A stretch of 64,000 bases of DNA from Saccharothrix luteola (GTDB taxonomy: Bacteria > Actinomycetota > Actinomycetes > Mycobacteriales > Pseudonocardiaceae). The position numbers were made by a program, and so were the translations under genes. Each line of letters begins with the position of its first letter. Positions within the stretch are counted from its first letter, which is position 1. Under the pieces are notes generated by a model. That model was not told the origin of the DNA, did not search any database, and worked only from the letters and a program-made list of their open reading frames with translations. The DNA is taken from NCBI RefSeq assembly GCF_020859565.1, contig NZ_JAJHUO010000040.1:1-64000 (forward strand). The letters run 5' to 3'. Below are positions 23,574-31,973 of this stretch, one piece after another.

Positions 23574-23927
23574 ATGGCACCACTCCCGTTGTTCGCGGCG
23601 ATCGCCGCGCTCATCCCCTCGTTCGCCACACCGGAGTCGAGCTTCGTGCTCGGCGTGCAGCGCGGCGAATCGATCCTGTTGTCCAACCTGACCTGCGAAC
23701 CCGCCGGCGGCCTGCACCCCAGGGCGGACGAGGCGTGCCTCGCGCTGTCCGGTGTGGACGGTCAGATCGACGGCCTGTCGACCGGCGAGGGCCTGTGCAC
23801 GCTGGAGCACGACCCGGTGCGCGTCACGGCGTCCGGCACGTGGCGCGGCGAGAGGCGGTCGTTCGAGGCGGAGTTCCCGAACCCGTGCGTGATGCGCGCG
23901 CAGACGGGTCCGGTGTTCGACTTCTGA
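23574..23927 (+). CDS. Secreted subtilisin-type protease inhibitor (SSI family)
   Basis: The 117-residue protein has a short signal peptide (about 1-19) and an SSI domain with LTCEPAGGLHPRADEAC, LCTLEHDPVRVTASGTW and FPNPC. Four cysteines (41, 55, 75, 105) fit the two family disulfides. By alignment to Streptomyces SSI, the reactive-site P1 residue is Leu77, followed by Glu78. Leu at P1 favours subtilisin or chymotrypsin-like proteases. The C-terminal ending VFDF is family-typical. It is a single-gene unit followed by a strong hairpin. Confidence 0.88.
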   Translation: MAPLPLFAAIAALIPSFATPESSFVLGVQRGESILLSNLTCEPAGGLHPRADEACLALSGVDGQIDGLSTGEGLCTLEHDPVRVTASGTWRGERRSFEAEFPNPCVMRAQTGPVFDF

Positions 23928-23960
23928 CCCGGCGCGACCCGGGCCGAACCCGGGCGGATG

Positions 23961-24009
23961 CCCGTGGAGGGCCCGCGACACCGCCGCCGAAGTCGTGGCC
24001 CTCCACGGG
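23961..24009 (+). terminator. Terminator hairpin after the protease inhibitor gene
   Basis: CCCGTGGAGGGCC (23961-23973) and GGCCCTCCACGGG (23997-24009) form a perfect 13-bp stem, prolonged inward by CGAC/GTCG pairing. It begins 34 bases after the stop codon. The rest of this 307-bp gap up to 24234 shows no gene; it must contain the promoter of the next gene, but no clear -35/-10 pair stands out. Confidence 0.75.
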
Positions 24010-24234
24010 ATCCTGCCAAGGTCCTCGGACCTCTCCGGCGACCGTAGGGACTCGAAGACCGGATCGTCAACCTTCTTCACATGCGTGAAACGAGGTCGCC
24101 GCACGGCCCAGCCCAGACCACTACCGGGTGACCACCTCCCTGAGCCATCCGAGTGATCGGAGCTCTGCTCCTCGACACGGACCGTCTCAGTCAGCCCGTT
24201 CTATCCTCCGCGCGAACCGCTTGGGGGAAGACGT

Positions 24235-26148
24235 ATGGGTGATTTCCTGCTGTACACGGTCGCCGTTCCGGTGACGTTCCTGTCCCTGGTGCTCGGCATG
24301 GCGCTGGCCGCTCGCCGCATCCTCGGGCTCCACGTCGGGCTCGTCCGCACCGCGCTCGCGTGCATGGTCGGCCTGTCGGCGAGCGAGGCCGCGCTCAACG
24401 CGATGCCGGGCCCGGAGACCACGCCCGCGCTGGCGACCGTGCAGATCGGCGTCGCGCTGCTGATGATGATCGCGCTGCTCACGTTCGCCGAGATCGTCGT
24501 GCCGACCGGGTCGATCCCGCCGCCCACCGAGTGGTGGCGCGCGCTGCGCGGGCGGGTCGCGCGCACCCGCCGCTACTCCCGGATCACCGCGATCGCGTTC
24601 CGCCACGGCCTGGGGCCGTACCTGCGCGGCCGGGAGCGCACCGACACCCGGCTGGCCCGGTCGCTGCGGCTGGCGCTGGAGGAGGGCGGCGTCACGTTCG
24701 TCAAGCTCGGCCAGGTGCTGTCCACGCGGCCGGACCTGCTGCCGCCGGACGTGGTCGACGAGCTGACGCTGTTGCAGGACAAGGTGCCCGCCGCGCCGTG
24801 GCCGGCCGTGCGCGAGGTGCTGGTGGCCGAGCTGGGCCGGCCGCCGGAGGACGTGTTCGCCGAGTTCGACGAGCGGCCGATCGCCGCCGCGTCGGTCGCG
24901 CAGGTGCACCGGGCGCGGTTGCGGTCCGGCGAGGACGTGGTGGTGAAGGTGCAGCGGCCGGCCGTGCGGCGGGTCGCCGAGGGCGACCTGGACATCGTGA
25001 ACCGGCTCGCGTCGACGTTGCACGACAAGACGCGGTGGGGCAAGGCGATCGGCGTGCGCGACCTGGCCGCCGGGTTCTCCGCCGCGTTGCGCGAGGAGCT
25101 GGACTTCCGGGTCGAGGCGCGCAACCTGGCGGCCGTGCGGGCGGCGTCCGACGGCGCCGGCGTGGTGCTGCCCGCCGTGCACGAGGACCTCTGCACGGCA
25201 CGCGTGCTGGTCATGCAGCGGCTGGACGGCGTGCCCGTGCGGTCGGCGTCGCTGGAGGCGGTGGACCGCGACGCGCTGGCCCGGACGCTGTTGGACGCGC
25301 TGCTGCGCCAGGTGATGCTCGACGGCGTCTTCCACGCCGACCCGCACCCCGGCAACATCATGCTGCTGGGTGACGGCAGGCTCGGCCTGCTGGACTTCGG
25401 CTCGGTCGGCCGGATCGACGCGCAGCTGCGCGCGGCGCTGGGCAAGCTGCTGCTGGCCATCGACCACGGCGACCCGGCCGGCCTGCGCGACGCGCTGCTG
25501 GAGCTGGTGGCCCGGCCGGACGAGATCGACGAGCAGCAGCTGGAACGCGCGCTCGGGCAGTTCATGGCCCGGCACCTCAGCACGGGGATGCGGCCGGACG
25601 TGGAGATGTTCGGCGACCTGTTCAAGCTGGTCTACCGGTACGGGCTGAGCATCCCGCCGGAGATCGCGGCGGTGTTCCGGGCGCTGGCCACGGTGGAGGG
25701 CACGCTGGCCGCGCTGTCGCCGGGGTTCAACATCGTGGTCGAGTCGCGCTCGTTCGCGGACAAGCAGTTCAGCGCGCACCTCACGCCGGAGTCGCTGAAG
25801 CGCACCGTGACCGAGGAGCTGCACGCGATGATGCCCATGCTGCGGCGCCTGCCGCGGCGGGCGGACCGGATCTCCAGCGCGTTGGAGCAGGGTCGGCTGG
25901 GGCTGAGCATGCGGTTGTTCGCTGACGAGCGCGACCGGCAGTTCATCGTCTCGCTGCTGCACCAGGTGATGCTGACGGTGCTGGGCGCGACGGCGGGCGT
26001 GATGGCGGTGCTGCTGCTGGGCGCGGACGGCGGGCCGCGGGTCGGTCCGGACCTCTCACTGTTCCAGGTGTTCGGCTACAACCTGCTGGTCATCAGCGTG
26101 CTGCTCGGGCTGCGGGTGGTGGTGACCATCTTCCGGCCGCGCGGTTGA
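24235..26148 (+). CDS. ABC1/UbiB-family atypical kinase (AarF-like) with membrane helices
   Basis: The 637-residue protein has three N-terminal membrane helices (about 4-24, 34-52, 66-89), the ABC1 kinase domain and a pair of C-terminal helices (near 580-635). Family marks are KxGQ (FVKLGQVLSTRPDLLP, about 155-170), the alanine-rich nucleotide loop AAASVAQVHRA, the lysine in VVVKVQRP, the catalytic HADPHPGNIM (about 367) and DFGSVG. UbiB/ABC1 proteins are ATPases linked to quinone and lipid metabolism. In a menaquinone-using actinomycete the exact role is unclear. GGGGGAAG precedes the ATG at a good distance. Confidence 0.88.
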   Translation: MGDFLLYTVAVPVTFLSLVLGMALAARRILGLHVGLVRTALACMVGLSASEAALNAMPGPETTPALATVQIGVALLMMIALLTFAEIVVPTGSIPPPTEWWRALRGRVARTRRYSRITAIAFRHGLGPYLRGRERTDTRLARSLRLALEEGGVTFVKLGQVLSTRPDLLPPDVVDELTLLQDKVPAAPWPAVREVLVAELGRPPEDVFAEFDERPIAAASVAQVHRARLRSGEDVVVKVQRPAVRRVAEGDLDIVNRLASTLHDKTRWGKAIGVRDLAAGFSAALREELDFRVEARNLAAVRAASDGAGVVLPAVHEDLCTARVLVMQRLDGVPVRSASLEAVDRDALARTLLDALLRQVMLDGVFHADPHPGNIMLLGDGRLGLLDFGSVGRIDAQLRAALGKLLLAIDHGDPAGLRDALLELVARPDEIDEQQLERALGQFMARHLSTGMRPDVEMFGDLFKLVYRYGLSIPPEIAAVFRALATVEGTLAALSPGFNIVVESRSFADKQFSAHLTPESLKRTVTEELHAMMPMLRRLPRRADRISSALEQGRLGLSMRLFADERDRQFIVSLLHQVMLTVLGATAGVMAVLLLGADGGPRVGPDLSLFQVFGYNLLVISVLLGLRVVVTIFRPRG

Positions 26149-26155
26149 CGCGGTT

Positions 26156-26172
26156 GGTTTGCGGTGCAAACC
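26156..26172. promoter_or_regulatory. Perfect palindrome before the membrane protein/wHTH/peroxidase operon
   Basis: GGTTTGC-GGT-GCAAACC is a perfect 7-bp inverted repeat eight bases upstream of GTG 26180 and just after the aarF-like stop. The operon encodes a winged-helix regulator, so this is a likely self-regulation site. It may also keep the operon separate from the upstream gene. Confidence 0.55.
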
Positions 26173-26179
26173 TGACCGG

Positions 26180-26899
26180 GTGGCAGACCTGCTGGGTGAC
26201 CTGGCCGACCTGCGCCGACGGGCGCGGGAGGACCGGCACGCCTACCCGTTCCCGCTGCTGTTCTTCGGCGTGGCGTCGTTCCTGGCTCTGCCGCTGTACG
26301 CGCCGGTCGAGGAGCCGACGCGGGCGTTCGCCGTGCGCCACCCCGTGCTGCTGGCCCTGTACTGGCTGGTCGTGCTGGTGGCGGGTGGTCTGGCGACGGT
26401 GTGGTGGTACCGGCGGCGTGGCGCGCGGGTGGGCATCGAGACGTCCACGCGGGGCTACCTCGGCGCGTCGGTGATCGGGCTGATCGGGCTGAGCGGTCCG
26501 GTGGTCGGGGTGGCGCTGGAGGCCCTGCCGTTCCGGTTCTACTCGGAGACGGGCGTCGGCCTGATCGTGCTGGCGGTGGCGACCGTGCTGTGGCGCCGGG
26601 GCGCGCCGCGGGTGGCGACGTCGACGGCGGCGGTGCTGGGCACGGCGGTGCTCCAGCACGACCAGCCGGCGATCGCGCCGTTCATCGCGATCGGTCTCGG
26701 CCTGGTGGTGCTGGCCTCCTTGGAGCGCAGCACCCGGTTCACCACCACCACCGCGGCGTACCTCGTGGCGCTGTGCCTGTCGGCCGCGTTCACGCCGCTC
26801 GCGGTCCCGCAACCGACCGCCTGGACGACCGGCAGCGTGGTCGTGCTGCCCGGGTTGGTGCTCCTCCTCGGCGGTCTGGTGGGCTTGCGGCGTGGCTGA
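26180..26899 (+). CDS. Multipass membrane protein of unknown function
   Basis: Starting at GTG 26180 the product has 239 residues with about six hydrophobic helices (for example FPLLFFGVASFLALPLYAP and IAIGLGLVVLASL). The N-terminal stretch DLLGDLADLRRRAREDRHAY is charged and cytoplasmic. No domain is recognised. It overlaps the following regulator gene by 8 bp. Membrane protein plus small winged-helix regulator is a frequent actinobacterial pair in which the regulator controls the membrane protein. An earlier TTG start at 26159 would overlap the palindrome and was rejected. Confidence 0.7.
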   Translation: MADLLGDLADLRRRAREDRHAYPFPLLFFGVASFLALPLYAPVEEPTRAFAVRHPVLLALYWLVVLVAGGLATVWWYRRRGARVGIETSTRGYLGASVIGLIGLSGPVVGVALEALPFRFYSETGVGLIVLAVATVLWRRGAPRVATSTAAVLGTAVLQHDQPAIAPFIAIGLGLVVLASLERSTRFTTTTAAYLVALCLSAAFTPLAVPQPTAWTTGSVVVLPGLVLLLGGLVGLRRG

Positions 26900-27206
26900 G
26901 CACCCGACCGCGTCACTGGACGACGTGGTGCACCAGAGGCACCGGCTGGGCATCCTCACCGTGGCGGCGGAGGCGAAGCGGGTCGAGTTCGGCTACCTGC
27001 GGTCCACTTTGGAGTTGACGGCGGGCAACCTGTCGCGGCACATCGCGGTGCTGGAGGCGGCCGGGCTGGTGGCCGTGGAGAAGGGTTACGACGGCAGGCG
27101 GCCCCGGACGTGGGTCGGCGTGACGGCGGCGGGTCGGGCCGCGCTGGCGGCGGAGATGACGGCCCTGCGTGCGCTAGTCGAGCGGCACGTAGCCTCGCAG
27201 CCATGA
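26892..27206 (+). CDS. Small winged-helix transcriptional regulator
   Basis: The 104-residue protein starting at GTG 26892 is a single winged helix-turn-helix domain: RHRLGILTVAAEAKRVEFGY, the recognition region LTAGNLSRHIAVLEAAGLV and the wing VEKGYDGRRPRTWVGVT. It resembles the MarR/ArsR-like proteins of the HTH_27 group that pair with membrane proteins. Its stop overlaps the next start (ATGA). The palindrome at 26156-26172 is its most likely binding site. The inducer is unknown. Confidence 0.8.
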   Translation: MAEHPTASLDDVVHQRHRLGILTVAAEAKRVEFGYLRSTLELTAGNLSRHIAVLEAAGLVAVEKGYDGRRPRTWVGVTAAGRAALAAEMTALRALVERHVASQP

Positions 27207-27688
27207 GCATCCACGACATCCCGCTGCGCACGCTGTCCGGTGAGCCGTCGAGCCTGGGCGCGTTGGCGGGCAAGGCGTTGCTGGTGGTGAACGTCGCCTC
27301 GAAGTGCGGGCTGACGCCGCAGTACCAGGGCTTGGAGCGGTTGCAGGAGCGGTACGCGGCGCAGGGGTTCTCCGTGGTCGGCTTCCCGTGCAACCAGTTC
27401 GCCGGGCAGGAGCCGGGCACGGCGGAGGAGATCGCCACGTTCTGCTCCACCACGTACGGCGTGACGTTCCCGCTGTTCGAGAAGGTCGAGGTGAACGGCC
27501 CGTCCCGGCACCCGCTGTACGCCGAGCTGACGTCGTTCGCGGACCTCGACGGCGCGGCCGGGGACGTGCAGTGGAACTTCGAGAAGTTCCTGCTCGCGCC
27601 GTCCGGCGAGGTCGTGGCGAGGTTCCGGCCGCGGACCGAGCCGGAGGACGAGGCGGTCGTGAAGGCGATCGAGTCGGTGCTCCCCTAG
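27203..27688 (+). CDS. Glutathione peroxidase family thiol peroxidase
   Basis: The 161-residue protein has the GPx motifs VVNVASKCGLTPQY (peroxidatic Cys in place of selenocysteine), GFPCNQFAGQEPG (Gln of the catalytic tetrad and a likely resolving Cys) and VQWNFEKFL (Trp and Asn). Bacterial Cys-GPx enzymes reduce lipid or hydrogen peroxides, usually with thioredoxin or, in actinomycetes, perhaps mycothiol-linked thiols. Start ATG 27203 overlaps the regulator stop. The open frame upstream of this ATG is antisense-like and was discarded. Confidence 0.9.
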   Translation: MSIHDIPLRTLSGEPSSLGALAGKALLVVNVASKCGLTPQYQGLERLQERYAAQGFSVVGFPCNQFAGQEPGTAEEIATFCSTTYGVTFPLFEKVEVNGPSRHPLYAELTSFADLDGAAGDVQWNFEKFLLAPSGEVVARFRPRTEPEDEAVVKAIESVLP

Positions 27689-27708
27689 CCCGACGGCCGA
27701 CAGCCGAC

Positions 27709-27742
27709 GGCGGGGAGGCGGCCGGCCGGCCACCTCCCCGCC
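27709..27742. terminator. Bidirectional hairpin between the peroxidase gene and sdaA
   Basis: GGCGGGGAGG (27709-27718) and CCTCCCCGCC (27733-27742) form a perfect 10-bp stem around a self-complementary CGGCCGGCCGGC loop. It lies between the convergent stops at 27688 and 27747 and can serve both transcripts. Confidence 0.75.
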
Positions 27743-27746
27743 CGGG

Positions 27747-29111
27747 TCAGCACTCGATGACGTTCACGGCCAGGCCGCCGCGTGCCGTCTCCTTGTACTT
27801 GACCTTCATGTCCTTGCCCGTCTCACGCATGGTCTTGATGACCTTGTCCAGCGACACGAAGTGCGAGCCGTCGCCGCGCAACGCCATCCGCGCCGCCGTG
27901 ATCGCCTTGATCGAGGCCAACGCGTTGCGCTCGATGCACGGGATCTGCACGAGTCCCCCGATCGGGTCGCACGTCAGCCCCAGGTTGTGCTCCATCGCGA
28001 TCTCGGCCGCGTTCTCCACCTGCTCCGGCGTGCCGCCCAGCACCTCGGCCAGCCCGCCCGCCGCCATCGAGCACGCCGAGCCGACCTCGCCCTGGCACCC
28101 GACCTCGGCGCCGGAGATCGACGCGTTCTCCTTGAACAGCGCGCCGACCGCGCCCGCCGTCAGCAGGAACCGCACCACGCCGTCGTCGGACGCGCCCGGC
28201 ACGAACCGGGTGTAGTAGTGCAGCACCGCGGGCACGATGCCGGCCGCGCCGTTGGTCGGCGCGGTCACCACGCGGCCACCCGCGGCGTTCTCCTCGTTCA
28301 CCGCCAGCGCGAACAGGGTCACCCAGTCCATCACCCGCAACGGGTCCGTGGCGTAGTGCTCGGCGGCCATCCGCTGCCGCATCTCGGCCGCGCGCCGCCG
28401 CACCTTCAGGCCGCCGGGCAGCACGCCGGTCCGCGTGCAGCCGCGCTCGACGCACTCCTGCATCACGTCCCAGATGCGCAGCAGCCCCGAGCGCACCGAC
28501 GCCTCGTCGCGCCACGACCGCTCGTTGGCCAGCATGACCTCGCTGATCGACAGCCCGGTCTCCCGGCACCGCGCCAGCAGCTCGTCACCCGAGCGGAACG
28601 GGTGCGCGACCGGCGTCTCGTCGGGCTTGATCCGGTCCGCTCCGGTGGCCGTGTCGTCCACCACGAACCCGCCGCCGACGGAGTAGTACACCGCCGAGTC
28701 GACCACGACGTCACCCGAGTGGGCGGTGAAGCTCATGCCGTTGGGGTGCAGCGGCAACGACTTGCGCCGGTGCATCACCAGGTCGGTGTCCTCGGTGAAC
28801 GCGATCTCCCGCACACCGGCCAGCCGCAGCCGCCCCGTGGCGCGGATCTCCGCCAGCCGCCGTTCGGCCTCCTCCGGGTCGACCTCCTCCGGCCGGCAGC
28901 CCTCCAGGCCGAGCACCACCGCCTTCGGGCTGCCGTGCCCGTGCCCGGTCGCGCCGAGCGAGCCGAACAGCTCCACGTGCACCCGGTCGACCGAGGCCGA
29001 CGAGGGCCGCAGCCGTTCCGCGAACATCATCGCCGCGCGCATCGGGCCCACCGTGTGCGAGCTCGACGGTCCGATGCCCACGGAGAACAGGTCGAACACG
29101 CTGATCGCCAT
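27747..29111 (-). CDS. sdaA: L-serine ammonia-lyase (serine dehydratase), single-chain type
   Basis: The 454-residue protein joins the beta domain (SVGIGPSSSHTVGPM) and the alpha catalytic domain. Likely [4Fe-4S] ligands are in GSACSMAAGG and LTCDPIGGLVQIPCIERNA. It turns serine into pyruvate and ammonia. It ends in NVIEC; in the Legionella type-2 enzyme a C-terminal Cys reaches the cluster, and the same tail is present here. It lies four bases downstream of gcvH, under the glycine riboswitch, so serine breakdown rises when glycine is in excess. Confidence 0.93.
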   Translation of the reverse strand: MAISVFDLFSVGIGPSSSHTVGPMRAAMMFAERLRPSSASVDRVHVELFGSLGATGHGHGSPKAVVLGLEGCRPEEVDPEEAERRLAEIRATGRLRLAGVREIAFTEDTDLVMHRRKSLPLHPNGMSFTAHSGDVVVDSAVYYSVGGGFVVDDTATGADRIKPDETPVAHPFRSGDELLARCRETGLSISEVMLANERSWRDEASVRSGLLRIWDVMQECVERGCTRTGVLPGGLKVRRRAAEMRQRMAAEHYATDPLRVMDWVTLFALAVNEENAAGGRVVTAPTNGAAGIVPAVLHYYTRFVPGASDDGVVRFLLTAGAVGALFKENASISGAEVGCQGEVGSACSMAAGGLAEVLGGTPEQVENAAEIAMEHNLGLTCDPIGGLVQIPCIERNALASIKAITAARMALRGDGSHFVSLDKVIKTMRETGKDMKVKYKETARGGLAVNVIEC

Positions 29112-29115
29112 GACG

Positions 29116-29496
29116 TCAGTCCCCGGTCAGTTCCGCGTACTTCGCCGCGGTCAGCAACCCGGACGCGTCCGTCACGGCCACCTTGAACAGCCACCCGGCC
29201 CCGTACGGGTCGTTGTTGATCAACGACGGGTCGTCGACGGCGGCCCGGTTGACCTCCACCACCTCGCCGCTGATCGGCGCGTACAGGTCGCTGACCGACT
29301 TGGTCGACTCCAGCTCGCCGCACACCTCGCCGGACTTCACCACGGCGCCGACCTCGGGCAGCTCCACGAACACGACGTCACCCAACGACTCCGCCGCGTA
29401 CGACGTGATGCCGACCGCCACGGGGTCCTGGGTACCCGGCGCCCAGTCCACCCACTCGTGCTCGGGCGTGTACAGCAGGTTGTCCGGAAAAGTCAC
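29116..29496 (-). CDS. gcvH: Glycine cleavage system H protein
   Basis: The 126-residue lipoyl carrier has LYTPEHEWVDW near the start, the lipoylated Lys in CGELESTKSVSDLYAPISGE and the C-terminal GWLFKV. It shuttles the aminomethyl group between the P, T and L proteins of the glycine cleavage system. The genes for those partners are not in this window. The riboswitch precedes it directly, and sdaA follows after 4 bp. Confidence 0.95.
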   Translation of the reverse strand: MTFPDNLLYTPEHEWVDWAPGTQDPVAVGITSYAAESLGDVVFVELPEVGAVVKSGEVCGELESTKSVSDLYAPISGEVVEVNRAAVDDPSLINNDPYGAGWLFKVAVTDASGLLTAAKYAELTGD

Positions 29497-29529
29497 GACA
29501 GCGCTCCCTCACGGCAAGGTCCACCAGAG

Positions 29530-29710
29530 CCCCACTCTGTCCTGGGACCTGAGAGCTTCACCGACGCCGGAGCGGCGGCTTGCACCGTGGGTGCGCGGAC
29601 GTGCGCGCTTTCCAGAGTCGCCTCACCCGTGCGGTTCTCGCTGCCTGAGAGTGTGCGGGGTGCTTGCTCCTTCGGCGCCCCGGCACGTTCACCGAGGTCT
29701 CTCCCGCGCG
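29530..29710 (-). promoter_or_regulatory. Tandem glycine riboswitch controlling gcvH-sdaA
   Basis: On the minus strand, aptamer 1 (about 29710 to 29640) reads GGGAGAGACC, then GCCGAAGGAGCAAGC and ACTCTCAGGCAG. Aptamer 2 (about 29620 to 29530) reads GACTCTGGAAAGC, then GGTGCAAGCC and GCTCTCAGGTCCCAGGACAG. These are the conserved blocks of the two-aptamer glycine riboswitch. It ends about 34 bases before gcvH. The remaining 200 bases to the divergent ald gene hold the promoters. GTTAC (29870-29874) and GTAAC (29887-29891) form a weak palindrome beside ald. Confidence 0.93.
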
Positions 29711-29911
29711 GGTTCCGGCGCTCCTGGCGCGCCGCGGCCGATGTTCAGTTGGTTGGCCCGCACGCTAGGTGCCCGGCCCGACGGGTGTCAACGCACCGTC
29801 GGACTTGTTCGATCGGCACAGTGGCGCAGGGGTGCGTTGGTGCCGGCCGCACGATGACACCGGATACCCGTTACCGGACCTTTGGTGTAACACCGGCCGA
29901 AGGAGCCCACC

Positions 29912-31018
29912 GTGCGGATCGCCGTCCCCCGCGAGATCAAGAACCACGAGTACCGCGTCGCGCTGACCCCGGCGGGCGCGCACGAGCTGACGCAGCGCGG
30001 TCACGACGTGGTGGTCGAGGCCGGCGCGGGCCTCGGTTCGGCCATCACCGACGAGGAGTACCTGGCCGCGGGCGCGAAGGTGCTGGCAGGCGCGGACGAC
30101 GTGTGGGCCGAGGGCGACCTGGTGCTCAAGGTCAAGGAGCCGATCGCCGAGGAGTACCCGCGGCTGCGCGAGGGCCAGGTCCTGTTCACGTACCTGCACC
30201 TGGCCGCCGACCGGCCGCTGACGCAGGCGCTGCTGGACTCCGGCACCACCGCCGTCGCCTACGAGACCGTGCAGACCGCGAACGGCGCGCTGCCGCTGCT
30301 GGCGCCGATGTCGGAGGTGGCGGGCAGGCTCGCGCCGCAGGTGGGCGCGTTCTCGCTGATGAAGCCGTCCGGCGGGCGCGGCGTGCTGCCCGGCGGCGTG
30401 CCCGGCGTGCACCCGGCGCGGGTGGTCGTGATCGGCGGTGGCGTGGCGGGCCTGAACGCCGCGGCGATCGCCGTGGGCATGGGCGCGGACGTGCAGATCC
30501 TGGACACCAACGTCGACCGGCTGCGCCACATCGACGCCCTCTACCAGGGCCGCCTGCGCACCGTGACGTCCAACCGGTACTCCGTCGAGCAGGCCGTGCG
30601 CGAGGCCGACCTGGTCATCGGCGCGGTGCTGGTGCCCGGCGCGAAGGCGCCGAAGCTGGTGAGCAACGAGCTGGTGGCCGACATGCGGCCCGGCTCCGTC
30701 CTCGTGGACATCGCGATCGACCAGGGCGGCTGCTTCGCCGACTCGCGCCCGACCACGCACGCCGACCCGACCTACCAGGTGCACGACACCGTCTTCTACT
30801 GCGTGGCGAACATGCCCGGCGCCGTGCCGCGGACGTCGACCTACGCGCTGACCAACGTGACGCTGCCCTACGCCGTCGCGCTGGCCGACCAGGGCTGGGA
30901 GGCGGCGCTGCGGGCGGACCCGTCGCTGGCGCTCGGCCTGAACGCGCACGAGGGCCTGCTGACGAACCTGCCGGTCGCGCAGGCGCACGGGATGACCCAC
31001 ACGCCGCTCGACCTCTGA
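29912..31018 (+). CDS. ald: Alanine dehydrogenase
   Basis: The 368-residue NAD enzyme converts alanine to pyruvate and ammonia, and back. It starts at GTG 29912 with AAGGAG nine bases before. Features are AVPREIKNHEYRVALTPAG (substrate Arg and Lys side), LKVKEP (catalytic Lys), TYLHLAADRPLT (catalytic His) and the Rossmann motif VVVIGGGVAGLNAA. Length matches the family (about 370). It is divergent from the riboswitch operon, placing serine, glycine and alanine catabolism side by side. Confidence 0.95.
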   Translation: MRIAVPREIKNHEYRVALTPAGAHELTQRGHDVVVEAGAGLGSAITDEEYLAAGAKVLAGADDVWAEGDLVLKVKEPIAEEYPRLREGQVLFTYLHLAADRPLTQALLDSGTTAVAYETVQTANGALPLLAPMSEVAGRLAPQVGAFSLMKPSGGRGVLPGGVPGVHPARVVVIGGGVAGLNAAAIAVGMGADVQILDTNVDRLRHIDALYQGRLRTVTSNRYSVEQAVREADLVIGAVLVPGAKAPKLVSNELVADMRPGSVLVDIAIDQGGCFADSRPTTHADPTYQVHDTVFYCVANMPGAVPRTSTYALTNVTLPYAVALADQGWEAALRADPSLALGLNAHEGLLTNLPVAQAHGMTHTPLDL

Positions 31019-31031
31019 GAACCCCCGACGG

Positions 31032-31070
31032 CGAAGGGCCCCGCTCACAGCACGTGAGCGGGGCCCTTCG
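31032..31070 (+). terminator. Strong terminator after ald
   Basis: CGAAGGGCCCCGCTCAC (31032-31048) and its exact complement GTGAGCGGGGCCCTTCG (31054-31070) form a 17-bp stem with a 5-base loop, 13 bases after the ald stop. Confidence 0.9.
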
Positions 31071-31081
31071 GCGAAGAAAGA

Positions 31082-31122
31082 CGGCCCGCTCAACCAGCCT
31101 GGGGGTCACTGGGAGCGGGCCG
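31082..31122. terminator. Second hairpin downstream of ald
   Basis: CGGCCCGCTC (31082-31091) and GAGCGGGCCG (31113-31122) pair perfectly over 10 bp around a 21-base loop. It may act as a backup terminator or as a leader structure. The rest of the gap to 31362 carries no gene I can support; it includes the AT-richer stretch 31212-31256, a plausible promoter for the next genes. Confidence 0.6.
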
Positions 31123-31362
31123 CGTGACCAATCTTAGCCGGGAACAGGGGTCCCTGCCCAGTGACCCCACCGATCCGGCCGACATCCGTCCCGGCGGCGG
31201 CGACGCGCTGTGCACGAACTCAAGCAATCGAGTGAACTTGGGTGATAACGGGTAAGTCACGACGGCCCCGCGACCGATGCACAGGGCGGGAACCCCGCGG
31301 CTACCCAGCGGGGTCGTCCGTTCGCGCGGTGCTCTGCCGCGCCTCCTCCGATCGGAGCGCAG

Positions 31363-31545
31363 ATGGCTGAACCCGAGGGCTGGATCGACTGCCACGACCC
31401 GTTCGGGCGGGACCGGTCGATGACCGTGCTCGTCGAGGACGACCGAGTTCTGCTGGTCGCGCCGCCCGGCGAGTCCGCCGTGATGTCCGTCACGCAGACG
31501 CGCCGGCTGCACCGCCTGCTCGACCAAGTCGCCGACAGGATGTGA
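31363..31545 (+). CDS. Small hypothetical protein, first of a coupled pair
   Basis: The 60-residue protein (MAEPEGWIDCHDPFGRDRSM at the start) has typical codon bias and overlaps the next gene by GTGA. No domain is recognised. The mix of short beta-like segments (MTVLVEDDRVLLVAPP) and a helical end suggests a small soluble protein. Its function probably depends on its partner, the 127-residue protein that follows. Confidence 0.6.
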   Translation: MAEPEGWIDCHDPFGRDRSMTVLVEDDRVLLVAPPGESAVMSVTQTRRLHRLLDQVADRM

Positions 31546-31925
31546 CGGCCGTGGACGAAGCGCTGCGGGCCGCCGTGATGCGCCGGCTGGCGTTGCTGGA
31601 CGAGGTCGCCGAGAGCGGTGAGGCGGACGCCCTCGTGCCGCTCGCGCGGTCCGAGATCCACCGCCTGGCCGACGGCTGGCGGCTGTTGTTGACCGTGCAC
31701 CAACCGGATCCGGACGGCCGCTGCGGCGCGTGCCCCGGAGTCCTGCGGCACAAGAAGTGGCCGTGCCAGGTGTGGACGATGGCCCACCAGCACCTCATCG
31801 GCGACGGCCTGCCGCACCGCGAACGCCGCCGTCCGCTGCGCACGCTGCGCCATTCGAAGGAGGTCGAGACGACGGCCGAGATACCGAGGGTCGCGTCGAA
31901 ACCGCGGCATGCCCTCCCCGAGTGA
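31542..31925 (+). CDS. Hypothetical protein with a cysteine pair, second of a coupled pair
   Basis: The 127-residue protein starts at GTG 31542 within the preceding stop. It is helical at the start (AVMRRLALLDEVAESGEADA) and has a CGACPG motif and a further cysteine in KKWPCQVW, which could bind a metal. The end is arginine-rich. I recognise no family beyond a likeness to small hypothetical proteins of Pseudonocardiaceae. The next gene, an ABC ATPase, begins 48 bases later. Confidence 0.55.
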   Translation: MTAVDEALRAAVMRRLALLDEVAESGEADALVPLARSEIHRLADGWRLLLTVHQPDPDGRCGACPGVLRHKKWPCQVWTMAHQHLIGDGLPHRERRRPLRTLRHSKEVETTAEIPRVASKPRHALPE

Positions 31926-31973
31926 CCCTCCTAGGGCAGGATGACGCCCGGTAGGAGTACTCGGGAGGGACGC

